Positions 10,686 through 21,369 of a DNA stretch of 64,000 nucleotides are shown here, in pieces; positions within the stretch are counted from its first letter, which is position 1, and each line of letters begins with the position of its first letter. A program made the translations under genes and the position numbers. Source of the DNA: Deroplatys truncata (taxonomy: Eukaryota; Arthropoda; Insecta; Mantodea; Mantidae); the NCBI GenBank assembly GCA_030765065.1, contig CM060977.1, positions 97,295,795 through 97,359,794 on the forward strand, in the 5' to 3' direction. The notes under the pieces are model-generated. The model searched no databases. It saw nothing but the letters and a program-made list of their open reading frames with translations, and was not told where the DNA came from.

Positions 10686-11474
10686 ATCTTTCTCTACAAC
10701 GTATAGTATGTAGGGGAAGAATTGCATTACACCCAAAAGTTTGATACCGATATTTCACCGGAAATACAGACTTTGAGGTAAACTGTTTTCGAAATAAAGG
10801 AAAAAATATGGCATTTGATTTAGGTATTTTCCAGGAATGCAACACTAAGATTTCCAAGAAAATCCCTCTACCCCAGACTACCCTTTACATGGAACATATT
10901 TTCAAAAATGTTGATTTTCTGAAAAATGGCTCTAACGATTTTGATCAAAATATCACATGTTTAAGATATTTTCATGGCAAATGAAATGTATATCTTGAAA
11001 TTTTTGGGAATGTCCCTAAAAGTTCTGATCATTCTGATTGAATTTTGCATAACTGGTAAACCGTAAGAAAGAGACAAAGTTTTACTACACAAAAAATGTA
11101 GATATCGTTAAAACACGCAATATATGTTACCTACATCTTTTTGTGGAGTCAAGCATTTCTGAGATATTACTTATTTGTTTACATTTTCCAATACTTATAC
11201 TTTATCTCAAATGAGAATTCCGTATTCGTTTTTTATGTCGTGGACATGCAAGGAGAATGGAATGCTCCACATAACAGCCAGCTCTTAAAATATTTGACCA
11301 TCGCTTAAGGCCTACCATATTCCCCTTGCACCTAACAGAAAATTGGCAATCAGATAGTTTTTGTAAATATTTATCTCGATTGCATGAAGTAGATAGAAAA
11401 TAAGAGTTTGAAAAAATAGTTTGTTCAAAGGCAGAGAAAGTCATGTGTGTGCAATACATCAGATTTTTTCATAT
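10686..11474 (+). repeat. Family A repeat (copy A3), both ends present
   Basis: Begins atctttctctac and ends ggcagagaaagtcatgtgtg with the tail caatacatcagatttttt. It lacks part of the gtgtgtctgtgaacagc segment, so it is slightly shorter than full copies. It abuts copy A4 in the opposite orientation. Confidence 0.8.
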
Positions 11475-12260
11475 AACTTCTACAAGCTATTCTTACAAAG
11501 TATATTTTTTATCTACTTCATGTTAATTGAGATAAACGTAGGCAGAAATAGCTTCATTATACATTTTGTTATAGATACAAGAGAGGAAAAGCAAGCCGAA
11601 TGTGCAGTCAGATGTTGAAAGGCGTGGTTATCATATACTAGCCCTAAATTCCCATATTCTTTCTCTGTCATTGCCAGAAACAGTTGAATAGCTGGAGCAC
11701 TTAACAGAACATAGTACTGATAATTTCAAACAAACAATAAAGCATATCTAAAAATTGTCTGATGTGATAAAAAGGTTGTTGGAAATATTTTTATGTGTTC
11801 AAGATGTCTACGTTTTTTGTAGTATGTGTTTGTTTGCGTCTTAACGTTTATCATTTGTGCACACTTACATAAAGTTCCTTGGGAATGAAGAGAATCCCAA
11901 AGGCTATTTCCGGAAGATTCAAGATATGCATTTTATTTGTCCTATATATATATATTTTTTTTAAATATATGACATTTTAATCCAAGCCGTTAGAGCCATT
12001 TTTTAAAAAAAATTAACAGTTTAGAAAAAAAATCCTAGTAAAGTGTAGTTTGGGATTCGGAATTTCTTGAAAAAATTCGTCGCATCTTTTGAAAGTACAG
12101 AACCCCATTCCAAGTTTGGTATTTAGCGTACTTTTCGTTTATGAGATATTTTTTCACACACACGCGGAACTTTTTCTAAAAAGTCCTTCTTTTGTATTCG
12201 GGGAGTTTCGAAACGTATATTTCCGTTGAAATATAGATATAGGATTTTTAAATGCAATGT
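11475..12260 (-). repeat. Family A repeat (copy A4), diverged subfamily
   Basis: Minus-oriented copy of the subfamily carrying gttatagatacaag and gctgatgt-like blocks. It contains a TA-rich expansion near 11943-11970 and the diverged segment tcgcatcttttgaaagtac. A SINE follows directly at 12262. Confidence 0.7.
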
Positions 12261-12261
12261 A

Positions 12262-12920
12262 GCCATGCGGGATGGCTCAAGCTGCAATGTCTTCTGGCCC
12301 GCATTCGGGAAGTCGTGGGTTCGATTCCCACGGCCAAACTTCCTGTCCCATGGATTTTTTTCGTAGCTTCTCCGGGTCGCTAGGCATTGCTGGAAGGTTC
12401 ATTCCATCCCCCGATTTTCCTGTTCCTCCGTTTCTCCTCCATCTCATTTCACTTCACCTTTTATCTGCTTGGTTGGTTCAGGGTTGCAAGTGTCGGCGGG
12501 AATCTCGGCGTTGCATGGCAGAGGAAAAGAATGCTCTATGCAACACTTCGTCATCCGGAATGGGGGCGGTCTAGGAGTCTCGGGCCTCCCAATGGGATAT
12601 GCAAGCCGGCAGTGGGGGAACCGGTTGTACCAGCTCCTTCCGGAGAGTTTCAAACTGGAAAATGTAGGAACTCTGACCTCTGCCCTGTCATGCCTACTGG
12701 TCTGGCGCTAAAGATCTCCGTGGGTCGAAGTACTAAGTCCCTGTCCGGTCCTAGTCCTAGACCTAACTGGAATGTAACTCCTACTTCCACTAGAGTTAGG
12801 CTACTTCCCTAAGGTCCCAGCACAATGTGTATCTTACCTTAGGAGTGATTCTCACTACTGATAGGCGTGGAGTTGAGGAAAGTACCTTAAGGACATTGGG
12901 CGAGTTTCTTTATGCCATCT
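12262..12920 (+). mobile_element. Long tRNA-derived SINE (type S4)
   Basis: The head at 12268-12340 has an A-box-like gggatggctcaagctg and a clear B box in gtgggttcgattcccac. A conserved body follows: ttctccgggtcgctaggcat, then ctccatctcatttca, and a GC-richer part with gttgcatggcagaggaaaag. Comparable head-body organisation recurs at 51640 and 57060. The overlapping open frames here are non-coding. Confidence 0.65.
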
Positions 12921-13164
12921 ATTTAGTGTACATGAATTGAATCCGCTGAAAATGTCATCTTGTGGCTTCTGCTACACTCGTAGTCAGGCGTTGATGAATC
13001 AGCAGAGAAGCATTGCGCCCGCTGTAGAATGGCATCTTTACAGGGACTTAATGAAAGTCTGTCTACTCTAGTAAAGAAATTAAAACAAGAAAATGAAGGA
13101 ATAGAAGATTAATCTTTTATAAGAATAGGTTGTGGACGTCTAAGTTGAGAACACATACCTTTTT
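12921..13164. other. Unassigned spacer
   Basis: No open frame or repeat block recognised between the SINE and the next family A copy. Confidence 0.4.
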
Positions 13165-13980
13165 TACCTTCTCTACTACGTGTAGTAAGTAGGGGAAGTA
13201 TTGTATTCTGCTCAAAAAATTCCATGTCGAGATTTTGTATTATATAAATGTTTTGAGACCCCCTTCGACTAGAAAAGACATTTTAGAAAAAAAAGCTCCG
13301 TGTATGTGTGAGTGTGAAGAGTATAACTCAAAAACGAAAGTTCGGACAAATGCCAAACTGGCTATTTTAGTTCATTAACTTCCACGGATGCTATACAGAT
13401 TTTCAAAATCTCCTCACACCCTCCTACTCTTTACATAAACCATTTTTGGAAATCTTTGTTTTTCCAAAAAATGGCTCTAGCGATTTTGATTAGATTAACA
13501 GAATTTAAAGATATTTATATTGAAATAAACTATCTATTTTAAATTTTCTGGGAACAGTCTTTGAAGTCCTCTTCATTCGGATGGAATTTTGTACAGTCTT
13601 GTATAACTGGCAAACGTTAAGCGATGGACGAAAACGTACCACGCAGAAAATGTAGATCTCTTTAAAACACACAATTTATTTCAAATAACTTTTTGTGGAA
13701 TACGCCATTTCTGAATTCTCCGTTATTAATGGTTTGAATTGTTAAAACCATTAATTAGTTTTGTTATTTTTTAGCTTAGCCATTGTTTTCGATACCGTTC
13801 CAGTTTTAAAATATTTGGCCATCGTTGTACCCTTTATATATAAGGGAATGTGTAATGCAGTTATTTCTGCAAATATTTATTTGGATTAAAATAAAGTAGA
13901 TAGAAAAGTAAGCTTTTGTAAGAAAAGCTTGTATACCCACTAATAAACAATAGAGGATAGAGAAAGTCATGTAAATGTAT
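13165..13980 (+). repeat. Family A repeat (copy A5), both ends present
   Basis: Starts accttctctactacg and ends gatagagaaagtcatgtaaatg. Typical internal blocks are present, including aacgaaagttcgg, ctttacataaaccattttt, and gaaaatgtagatctctttaaa-like sequence. Confidence 0.8.
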
Positions 13981-15041
13981 AAAAAATTTTGGGGGGGACA
14001 TATAGGATGACGATAGATTTTGTTGGAATATGACTTCGATCAGAGTAAAGCTCCCTTGCTCACTTTGGAACGTGGTGAGACTTGATTTCTGCCGCGCAGC
14101 ATTTACATCTCTGGGAAATCTTCCGCCCGAGGCAACCAACCCGGTGTAATGGGAAAAGCGAACCGAGTTTAACCATGCGACTCTAATGAAACTTAAGCTT
14201 TCCCTTCTAGCTTTCACTCAGGACCATCAACGAAACTTTCTCTGGGCCTTTAACCTTCATTCCATTGCTCTCTTTCTGTCTTTCTCCGCGATTACTAGCC
14301 ATTTGTTTTGCCGCTCCATAATTTTTTTATTACCATCTCTTGCTTTTCTTTTATGTTTCTTGTTTCTTTGCTTCGCTTTCATTTACCCAAAACGTCCACT
14401 CATACACTCAATATTACATTACAGACCGATTTGAATTTTCAGGTCCTGTTCCATCAAATGTGACTTTTTTGTCTCCAAGCAAAACACAGATGCAGAAAAT
14501 TAGTTTCTATGGTTTTTTTTTCAAGCAAACCAAAGATGCTAAAAACAACTAGCTTACGTGTATTTTATACCTTAATTTAAAATCCTAATCCATAAGTGTT
14601 TAATAGCTATTTAGCAACTAGTAGTATATGAGCATCATTAACTCTCGAATGTGTTTAGCAAATACGAGGCGTAGGCCGAGTTCCATAGCTACATGAAAGC
14701 GGTAATTTTACTCATCCCGCTAGTTGCATACTTGTATTTTATGCAATAAGAAAATAAAGCCCTGTACAGACGGATACATTTCTTGTACAAGAGATGGCGC
14801 CATATAGAAATTATCTCCGTGTTTGCCTGATCTTCCAAGGCTTCTACGGGCATGCCACTGACCGAAGCTAAATTCCTTATCATCTGGTAGTCACTGCGAG
14901 AGCATTGTTCGAGTGGAGCTTTGATTTGATATGTTGTGCTGAGTGTTTAAGCTTTTTTATCGTAATATTATTGCTTGCAGGTGTGCTGAATGAATGCATT
15001 AGGCTCTTGTAACTTTAAATAAATAAATAAATAAATATGTT
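13981..15041. other. Unassigned region
   Basis: About 1.06 kb with no supported gene. It contains scattered open frames without recognisable motifs and an (AAAT)n run at about 15018-15036 that may be the tail of a retroposed sequence. Confidence 0.4.
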
Positions 15042-15214
15042 GTTTTTTTTAACGTCGCGTCAATTGCCAGGATCATATCAACGCCGCCGGTGAGCCGGAA
15101 TTTCGTCTCACAGTTCTTTTACATGCTAGTAAATCTACTGACATGGGGCTGTCGCTTTTACGCACACTTAACAACCTCGGTCTCGGCCGGGATTGAATCC
15201 GCGACCTTGGGATC
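15042..15214 (-). mobile_element. tRNA-derived SINE (S5), tail and B-box part, interrupted
   Basis: On the minus strand the B box reads ggattcaatcccggcc. The SINE breaks off at GATC (15211-15214), and its head resumes at 16506 after an LTR-type insertion. The tail (cgcgacgttaaa) is like that of other SINEs here. Confidence 0.75.
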
Positions 15215-15254
15215 TGATGTGGTTTAATGTTATTTATATTTAACATTTTTTGTA

Positions 15255-15576
15255 GCCCCACGTTGTGGTAGCCAATTTGAAGTTGTATAGTGCTTACGTA
15301 ATATGTTTTTACGTAAATTATTAGAACTTGAAGATCTTATATTGTGCTGCTTTTGTTTTGTTTGGTTACATAATTTTAACTGCCCCACGTATGGGCGTAA
15401 ATTTGAAGTGGTATACTTGTTATATTATTTAATTTGTTGAGCCCCACGTTTTGGAGCCAATTTGCGACTGTATTACTTATAATGTTTGTGTATGTGTGTT
15501 TACTTCACGTGGTGAAGCCATTTTGTGATGTGATTCTTTGTTAGGTTTGTAGATCCATCTGGTGTTAGCAATTTGC
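15255..15576 (-). repeat. Five spaced primer-binding-site-like motifs
   Basis: On the + strand, gccccacgttgtggtagcca at 15255 recurs in diverged form at 15382, 15441, 15502 and 15551, each followed by aatttg or attttg and a tgnnntngtatt-like stretch. On the minus strand the motif resembles TGGCGCCCAACGTGGGGC, a primer-binding site known from retroelements primed by tRNA-Lys. The last two copies are the most diverged. Spacing is 46-127 bp. Confidence 0.6.
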
Positions 15577-15964
15577 GGTAGTATTAGTGTTTGTTTGAAA
15601 GAATGCGACTGTTATTTTATTTAATTTTTGTTTACTGTCCTTCGGCTAGCTATGATCTTTTTGGTCGAGCACATCTCTTTATACAGGTTGTGTGAACGGA
15701 AAGGAGTCTTTTATCCAAAGATAACACTGATGAAAGAATTTGTTTTACACTTTTATTGTCGAACACATTCACTATCACATTTACACATTGATCTAGACAC
15801 TCACCAAACTGAAACTGTTATAACAACTTCTTACTGATCACTTTTAATTCACGTACTTCAACCTTTTGTATAATTAACTTTACAACACTTGAGAATTTTC
15901 CTAACTCTGCTACGCGTAACTTGCGAATCGATAACCGACGTATACTTTACAAATATTTCTGCTG

Positions 15965-16102
15965 GACTGAGGGCGACGTGTAGCATACAACTATTTTCGA
16001 CGAACTGACGGACTGAAGGCGACGTGTATCATACAAATATTTTCGACGAACTGACGGACTGAAGGCGACGTGTATCATACAAATATTTTCGACGAACTGA
16101 CG
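15965..16102. repeat. 46-bp tandem repeat, three units
   Basis: Units 15965-16010, 16011-16056 and 16057-16102. The second and third are identical (starting gactgaaggcgacgtgtatc); the first differs at a few positions. The array lies just downstream of the predicted minus-strand transcription start of the LTR-like element. Confidence 0.95.
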
Positions 16103-16135
16103 GACTCTACCTCCAACCTAGCCCTTTTATACTCC
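16091..16135 (-). promoter_or_regulatory. Putative LTR core promoter
   Basis: TATAAAA on the minus strand (16125-16131) and an initiator-like TCAGTTCG about 30 bp further on (about 16094-16099). Upstream in U3 (about 16180-16290 on + coordinates) the sequence aacgcgccaacatta occurs twice, a possible paired regulatory site. Confidence 0.5.
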
Positions 16136-16509
16136 TACACCCCGATATGCCTAAAGATTATAACTGAGCTGCAATTGGCTAATAAAACGCGCCAACATTA
16201 GCGTCTATTTTATATCCAATGAAAATTATGCATACATATGCTCTAGGTATAATGTTCCAGCAATTTCTACAGAAAAACGCGCCAACATTACGTAACTTCC
16301 TCGTCTCTAATAATAATAAACATCTCACCCCCTCGCTGCATTATTGCACGCTATTATTGTCAGTTTCAGTAAGGCAGTATAAACTTACTTCTCAACAATA
16401 ATTACAATAAACAAAACATCTCAAATCAATGTCACACAAAAATGCATATTCATACTATAATCATTCTTTACATTTAAGTAATTTGTGATACAAATTACTG
16501 CATCAGATC

Positions 16510-16558
16510 AGAAGGCCAGCGCCTAGCCAATTGGGCCACACAGGCCAACTTGTAGCTT
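16510..16558 (-). mobile_element. tRNA-derived SINE (S5), A-box head part
   Basis: On the minus strand the head reads ggcctgtgtggcccaattgg then ctaggcgctggccttctgatc, a tRNA-like D-arm and anticodon-arm region. With GATC removed once, it joins in register to 15210 to give a complete tRNA-like head. Confidence 0.75.
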
Positions 16559-17826
16559 TCTGCAGTTGCTAGGAATCTCAAAGTCAGCACTACCCTATGA
16601 AAATGAAAGTAATATTATTCAGAGTGGCAATATTTAGGTTATGTAAAACACATTTTGGCAACTAAAATTCAGATATTTACCTCCTAGAGGAAGCGAAACT
16701 TTCTCGCATATTAGTGTCTGTTTTACATATAAGAGGTTCCGTCAGATGTAGAACTTTCGTGAGGTTTGCTTTATCCATTCTCAGGAGGTTTTTATACGAA
16801 TCGGAGTCTTCAAATCGCAGTCCATTATTCAATAAACTATCCAGTTCTCGACCACCTTAATCTCGGCCATGGTCAGGTTCACCATCTCCTATTGTACCAT
16901 CGCAGTTTTCTGTTTTTTTCGACGCTGATAAATTACAGAAAGAATATCTGCAGCAGTAGCAGTTACAATATTTGTATACGCCTGTTTTTGATCGAGCACA
17001 GTATAATTTCAAAACTTACAGCTTTTACAAAAACATCTTACCTTTATCTGTGTGTAATTAAATACTGATCAGGCAGAACCTTGAGCGTTTAGGACTAGTA
17101 CAACAGATGGTAGTACTGTTGAGTCCAGGTCGTATTTATTGATTTTAGTAGGTAACATGAAAGACTTTCATACTAAAGCAAAGGAAATTAACTCCATTTA
17201 TTAGAACATTAAAATTACAATGAAGAGAATTTATTTTATTTCATTGTTTATCTAGAGAATTGCGTGTGCTGCGCGCGCCACCCACAAAGATCATGAGGAT
17301 TCGCTGAAGTATTATGGATGCCATAACAGTGCAGTTACGCCACAGGTAATCAGAGTACTTCAGTGTGGTCGACAATAATATTTTATCCCGACCATTTTAT
17401 AATGACTACGTATCTTAGCTAAGTTCATGATACGATAGTTGACATAAAAATAATAGCATTATCATTCAAAAAAGCATTGTGATTCAAAGGTAACATAATA
17501 TTATTCCGTTGATTATAGTAAAGTTGATCTAGAAACAAAAAAAAAAAACTAATGTGAAGACATTAATTTGATTACGATAACAATAAAATGGTATACAATA
17601 TCTGGAATGAATAAAAATGGCCTAATTTGTTCTGAATAATGAGTTTTCGCATCGCTTTAGCCAAGTAAATGGAAGGTGAAGTATTAAGTGTCAAATGAGG
17701 CCATATGAAGTTAAGACAGTGGGTAATATCGTATATGACAAAGCTTCGTTGGTATATTTTGAGCTTTTATCCCAATCTTACAAACCTTTGTCTCTGTGGG
17801 CATATTATTGTATATGCATGCAAGTA
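16559..17826. other. Unassigned region
   Basis: About 1.27 kb of AT-rich sequence with no recognised coding motif, SINE head or family A block. Confidence 0.4.
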
Positions 17827-18611
17827 CAGTGCGGTCGTTTTAAGGTGCGGCCAGAGACGGCTATATACGCATCACACTATACTGCAGTGACCTCGGTACT
17901 TTTATGATACACACTGTCGGCGGATAACGCGTTTAAGCTTAATTTTATCAGCCTGTGCTTCAGTCACTGCTTTGTGTTCGTGCTGTAAAGAGAGTTGCGC
18001 ACTTCTGTGTTGCGTGTGATTTGCTGAAGTGTGTTAATGCTCTGTTCTTAGTCCATTGCAATGTTTACCGACAAATTCAAGCTTGAAAAATGTATTTTTA
18101 TGTACGATACATACGTAAAAACAGAATCATGTAGACAGGTGTATACACAATTTAAGAGGAAGGTTCCTGGTATTGAAGTTACATGTACGGCAATTTTTAG
18201 ATGTCTGGCCAATAAATTTAGGACAAGAGGTCACTAAACGATAAACGTAAGTAGCGGAAACGAAATATTCTAACGGAAGAAAAAATTGACGAAATTTATG
18301 CATCTTTTGTGGAGAAATCGCATACCATAGACGAACTTACGGACGATATAAAAATAGAAATTATGAACATTACACAAGAAGAACTTATGCGTGTGAATGG
18401 TAATTTCATCTGAAGATGCCAGTAATGTCTTCACGCAGATGGACACCACTTCCATCACCACTTATAACAAGGTTAGTACTCAATATAGTACATGTTACTA
18501 TCACTAGTGAGTAACACCAGGTTTACAGAACCATAAACCCCCAATGTAATAGACAGTATGAGGAGCATACATACGCGGGAGCAGTGGCCTGAGCATAAAA
18601 AGAATGCACTG
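17827..18611 (+). mobile_element. Internally deleted Tc1/mariner-type element
   Basis: 785 bp between TA dinucleotides (17825-17826 and 18612-18613), the target duplication of the IS630-Tc1-mariner superfamily. The ends are imperfect inverted repeats about 29 bp long: CAGTGCGGTCGTTTTAAGG at the left, and CAGTGCATTCTTTTTATGC as the complement of the right end, both reaching GGCCA. Inside, the start and the very end of a transposase frame are kept and the catalytic middle is gone, so this is a non-autonomous deletion derivative. Confidence 0.75.
18061..18467 (+). pseudogene. Remnant of transposase: N- and C-terminal pieces only
   Basis: The ATG at 18061 opens a 59-codon frame (MFTDKFKLEKCIFMYDTYVK..., ending LANKFRTRGH). 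It resembles the N-terminal helix-turn-helix of the insect transposase family annotated with a DUF4817 domain. After a frame change, LNDKRK and RNILTEEKIDEIYA appear, the next conserved stretch. The catalytic DDE region is missing. The frame ends with CLHADGHHFHHHL and TAA at 18465-18467, the typical C-terminal signature of the family, with two in-frame stops. Confidence 0.7.
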
Positions 18612-18629
18612 TATATTAATTAATAACGC

Positions 18630-18814
18630 GCACACGTTGTGTGGTGGTATGCAGAAATAAAATCAGTCCTTCAAGTGGCGCATCGAAACTTTCGTCGTGT
18701 AATAAGGATCCTCCGACATGCAAGACTATAAGAAAGTGGTATGATCAGATTCTGGCAACTGGTAATGCTTTGAAAGCGCATGGCGATTGTAAGCCTCAGA
18801 ATTCAGGAACAAGT
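18630..18814 (+). pseudogene. Second Tc1/mariner-type transposase, N-terminal part, interrupted
   Basis: Frame fragments AHVVWWYAEIKSV, then DPPTCKTIRKWYDQILATGN match the N-terminal helix-turn-helix part of the DUF4817-type insect transposases. The frame breaks at about 18815, where a family A copy is inserted, and resumes at 19677. Confidence 0.65.
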
Positions 18815-19676
18815 TGTAAAAATCTGATGTGTTACACTCACATGACGTTCTCTACTCTTGTACAAACTATTTTTGCAAACGCTTATTCTCCATATGCTTC
18901 ATGTTAATCGAGATATCGAGATGTTAATCTTATTGCTGATTTTCTTGTAGATGCAAGGGGAATTGGTAGGCTTTAAGCGATAGTCAAATATTTTAAGAGC
19001 TGATTGCTATATGGAGTATTCCATTCTCTTTGCATTACCAGGACAAAAAAAATGAATAACGAATTTGAGAAAAAGTATAAGTATAGGGAAATTTAAGGAA
19101 TAACAAGTAATATCGAAAATGGTTCACTAAACAAAAAAATGTATAAGACATAAATTGTGTATTTTAACGCGATCTACATTTTTATGTAGTATAAAATCTC
19201 TTATGGATTACCAGTTATGCAAAAGTCGTTGACAATGAAGAATACTTTTGGAGCCATTCCCAGAAAATTCGAGATATACATTTCGTTTGTCATGAAAATA
19301 TCTTAAACACATGATATCGTAATCAAAATCGTTAAAGCCATTTTTGAGAAAATTATTTTGAAAAATGTTCCATGTAAAGGGTAATCTGGGGTGGGGATTT
19401 TCTTTAAAACCTTCGTGTCGCATCTCTGGAAGATACTGAACCTAAATACCAAGTTTGGTGTTTATCCGACTGTTCGTTTCTGAGTTATGCTGTTCACAGA
19501 TACACAGACAGGCACACAGACGCACACACACAGACAACACACGGACATGTTTCCAAAAATGTTTTTTTTTTATTCAGGGGGTCTGAAAACATGTATTTCC
19601 GGTGAAATCTCGGTATCGAATTTTTGGTTGGAATACAATACTTCCCCTACTTACTATACGTAGTAGAGAAAGTAAA
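18815..19676 (-). repeat. Family A repeat (copy A6), full length, inside a transposase gene
   Basis: About 862 bp, one of the most complete copies. The + strand begins aaaaatctgatgtgttacac, then catgacgttctctactc, and ends tacgtagtagagaaagt. Because transposase codons lie on both sides, the copy behaves as an inserted mobile unit and not as a genomic spacer. AAGT occurs next to both ends but I could not prove a target duplication. Confidence 0.85.
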
Positions 19677-20400
19677 AAGTGCGGAGGTCACTCGAAAAGA
19701 GTCCACATAAGGTAGTAAGACAAGCAGCGAGGCAACTTAGTAGAAACGGTCGATGGTTCACAAAGCTCTTCACCGTTGACTGTATGCATACAAAGGTAAA
19801 AATTATACAAGAAATCGAGTCAGATAACCAAAGTGAGAAGCATTTGCAATCACTGGATCATATTGCTGAGGACGTGACCTTTCTATCGCGAGTGATGTTT
19901 TCAGATGACGCTACCTTTTATGTTTAAGGGAAAGTGAACCACCACAATGATCGTATTTGGGATACAGAAAATCCCCATCCATTCATTGAACACGTACTGA
20001 CAGTCCAAAATTGAATTATTGGTGTGGTCTTCTGGAAAATGAAATTGTTGGGCCATTGTTTTTCTTCAAGAGGATACCTTTACTGGTAAAAGTTACTTGA
20101 ATATGGAGCCAACAACATTTCTTTCAGCAGGACAATGCCCCACCCCACTGGAGACTTGAGTCCCACAGTTTTTAAATGTCACATTTTCATGACCAATTCT
20201 TGGCCTCCGCGTTCCCCCTATATTATCCCATTAGATTTCTTCTTGTGGAGGTACGCCAAAAACAGATTATGCACTACAAAAATAAACGATGTATTGGATT
20301 TGAGACACGCAATAAGAGATGTCATAAACATTTTCACAGAAGACACCCACATGGCGTGAAATTGACTATACGTTAGACATTCTTCGCGCCACCCGAGGCG
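19677..20400 (+). pseudogene. Second Tc1/mariner-type transposase, catalytic part
   Basis: RRSLEKSPHKVVRQAARQL (linker helix region) is followed by DVTFLSRVMFSDDATFYV, which contains the first catalytic Asp of the DDE domain, then a stop. GKVNHHNDRIWDTENPHP and RSPYIIPLDFFLWRYAKNRL follow in shifted frames; the latter normally holds the final catalytic residue. The C-terminus degenerates near 20400. At least three frame breaks make it a clear pseudogene. The right end of the element probably lies near 20550 (gtctcattgtagacaccctg). Confidence 0.75.
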
Positions 20401-20585
20401 CACGTGTACAAGTGCACTGAACTGAATTTTGTGAATTGCACTGAAAACGAGTTACGTTTTCATTTTCGTGTATAGTAGTTATAGTATAACAAATTTTCTT
20501 TCCGTTACATTTGTTTATAATGTTGGAGTCTCATTGTAGACACCCTGCACATTTTTGAACTAATAACTCGTTGGGAAAAATTCAA

Positions 20586-20659
20586 TGCCATAGCCGGGAT
20601 TTGAACCACGAATCTCCCGGTCTCCGTCCGGTTGCTCTAAACACTGAGCTACCATGGCA
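20586..20659 (-). repeat. tRNA-like SINE head, 74 nt
   Basis: Can fold as a tRNA: a 7-bp acceptor stem TGCCATG/TATGGCA with one wobble pair, A box tagctcagtgtttagagc, an anticodon arm ccgg-acggaga-ccgg, and a T arm with gttcaaat. Position 33 of the loop is C, not the invariant U, and the flanks are SINE sequence, so it is a repeat and not a tRNA gene. Confidence 0.8.
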
Positions 20660-21295
20660 ACATGCCGATAGAACATTAAATTCTTCAACTGATTCGCAAG
20701 CTTCTCGGTAAGCCACAAGGAGATCTCAAATTGTCTTGAGATGACATACCCCAATGGCGACTTACAATGTTGTAAGTACTTTAAATCCCAGGCTTCACAG
20801 TTTCAAGCACTATTAGGCCAGTTAATGGAATTAATTGTTCTTCCACACAAGCCGTGTGTTGGACAAGGTTGGAAAGGTAGAATTAGACGACTGAAAAATT
20901 CAATGCTATAGCCGGGATTTGAGATCTCCTTGTGGTTTACCGGGAAACATGCGAATACGTTGGGGAATTTAATGTCCTTCCGGCATGTTGCCATGGTAGC
21001 TCGGTGGTTAGAGAGATCGGGAGATCCGTGCTTCAAATCCCGGCTATGGCATTGAATTTTTCAGTCCTCTGATACTAGCATTCCAACCTTGTCCAACACA
21101 CGGCTTGTGTGGAAGAAGAATTAATTCCATTAATTGACCTAATAGTGGTTGAAACTATAAAGCCCGGGACTTAAAGTACTTACAACATTGTAGGTCACCA
21201 TTGGGGTATGTCATCTCAATACAAATTGAGATATCCTTGTGGTTTACCGGGAAACATGCGAATCAGTTGGGGAATTTAATGTCCTACCGGAATGT

Positions 21296-21369
21296 TGCCA
21301 TGGTAGCTCAGTGGTTAGAGCAACCGGACGGAGACAGCGAGATCCGTGGTTCAAATCCCGGCTATGGCA
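21296..21369 (+). repeat. tRNA-like SINE head, 74 nt
   Basis: Direct-orientation counterpart of 20586-20659, with A box tagctcagtggttagagcaa and B box gttcaaatcccggc. The anticodon arm has drifted (ggagacagcgaga), so the stem no longer pairs well. Confidence 0.8.

Larger units (their letters stand above)
15215..16505 (-). mobile_element. Solo-LTR-like insertion with target duplication
   Basis: 1,291 bp with TG...CA ends (tgatgtgg...actgcatca), flanked by GATC at 15211-15214 and 16506-16509. Both flanks are halves of one tRNA-derived SINE, so the unit is a true insertion. No coding sequence is present, which favours a solo LTR left by recombination. On the minus strand it has TATAAAA at 16125-16131 and an initiator-like TCAGTTC about 30 bp downstream, then a 3 x 46-bp tandem array. 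Five PBS-like motifs follow near the far end. Superfamily (BEL/Pao or gypsy) is unresolved. Confidence 0.75.

Noticed and set aside
12272-12812. Overlapping 80-141-codon frames as a host gene
   Set aside because: The region is a GC-richer SINE body that is open in several frames by composition and begins with a tRNA-like RNA polymerase III promoter.
15965-16102. CRISPR-like array
   Set aside because: Units are directly adjacent without unique spacers and lie in a eukaryotic LTR-like sequence.
20586-21369. Functional tRNA genes at the cloverleaf-like sequences
   Set aside because: Position 33 of the anticodon loop is not U, the three copies differ in the anticodon arm, one lacks part of it, and all share long SINE flanks.
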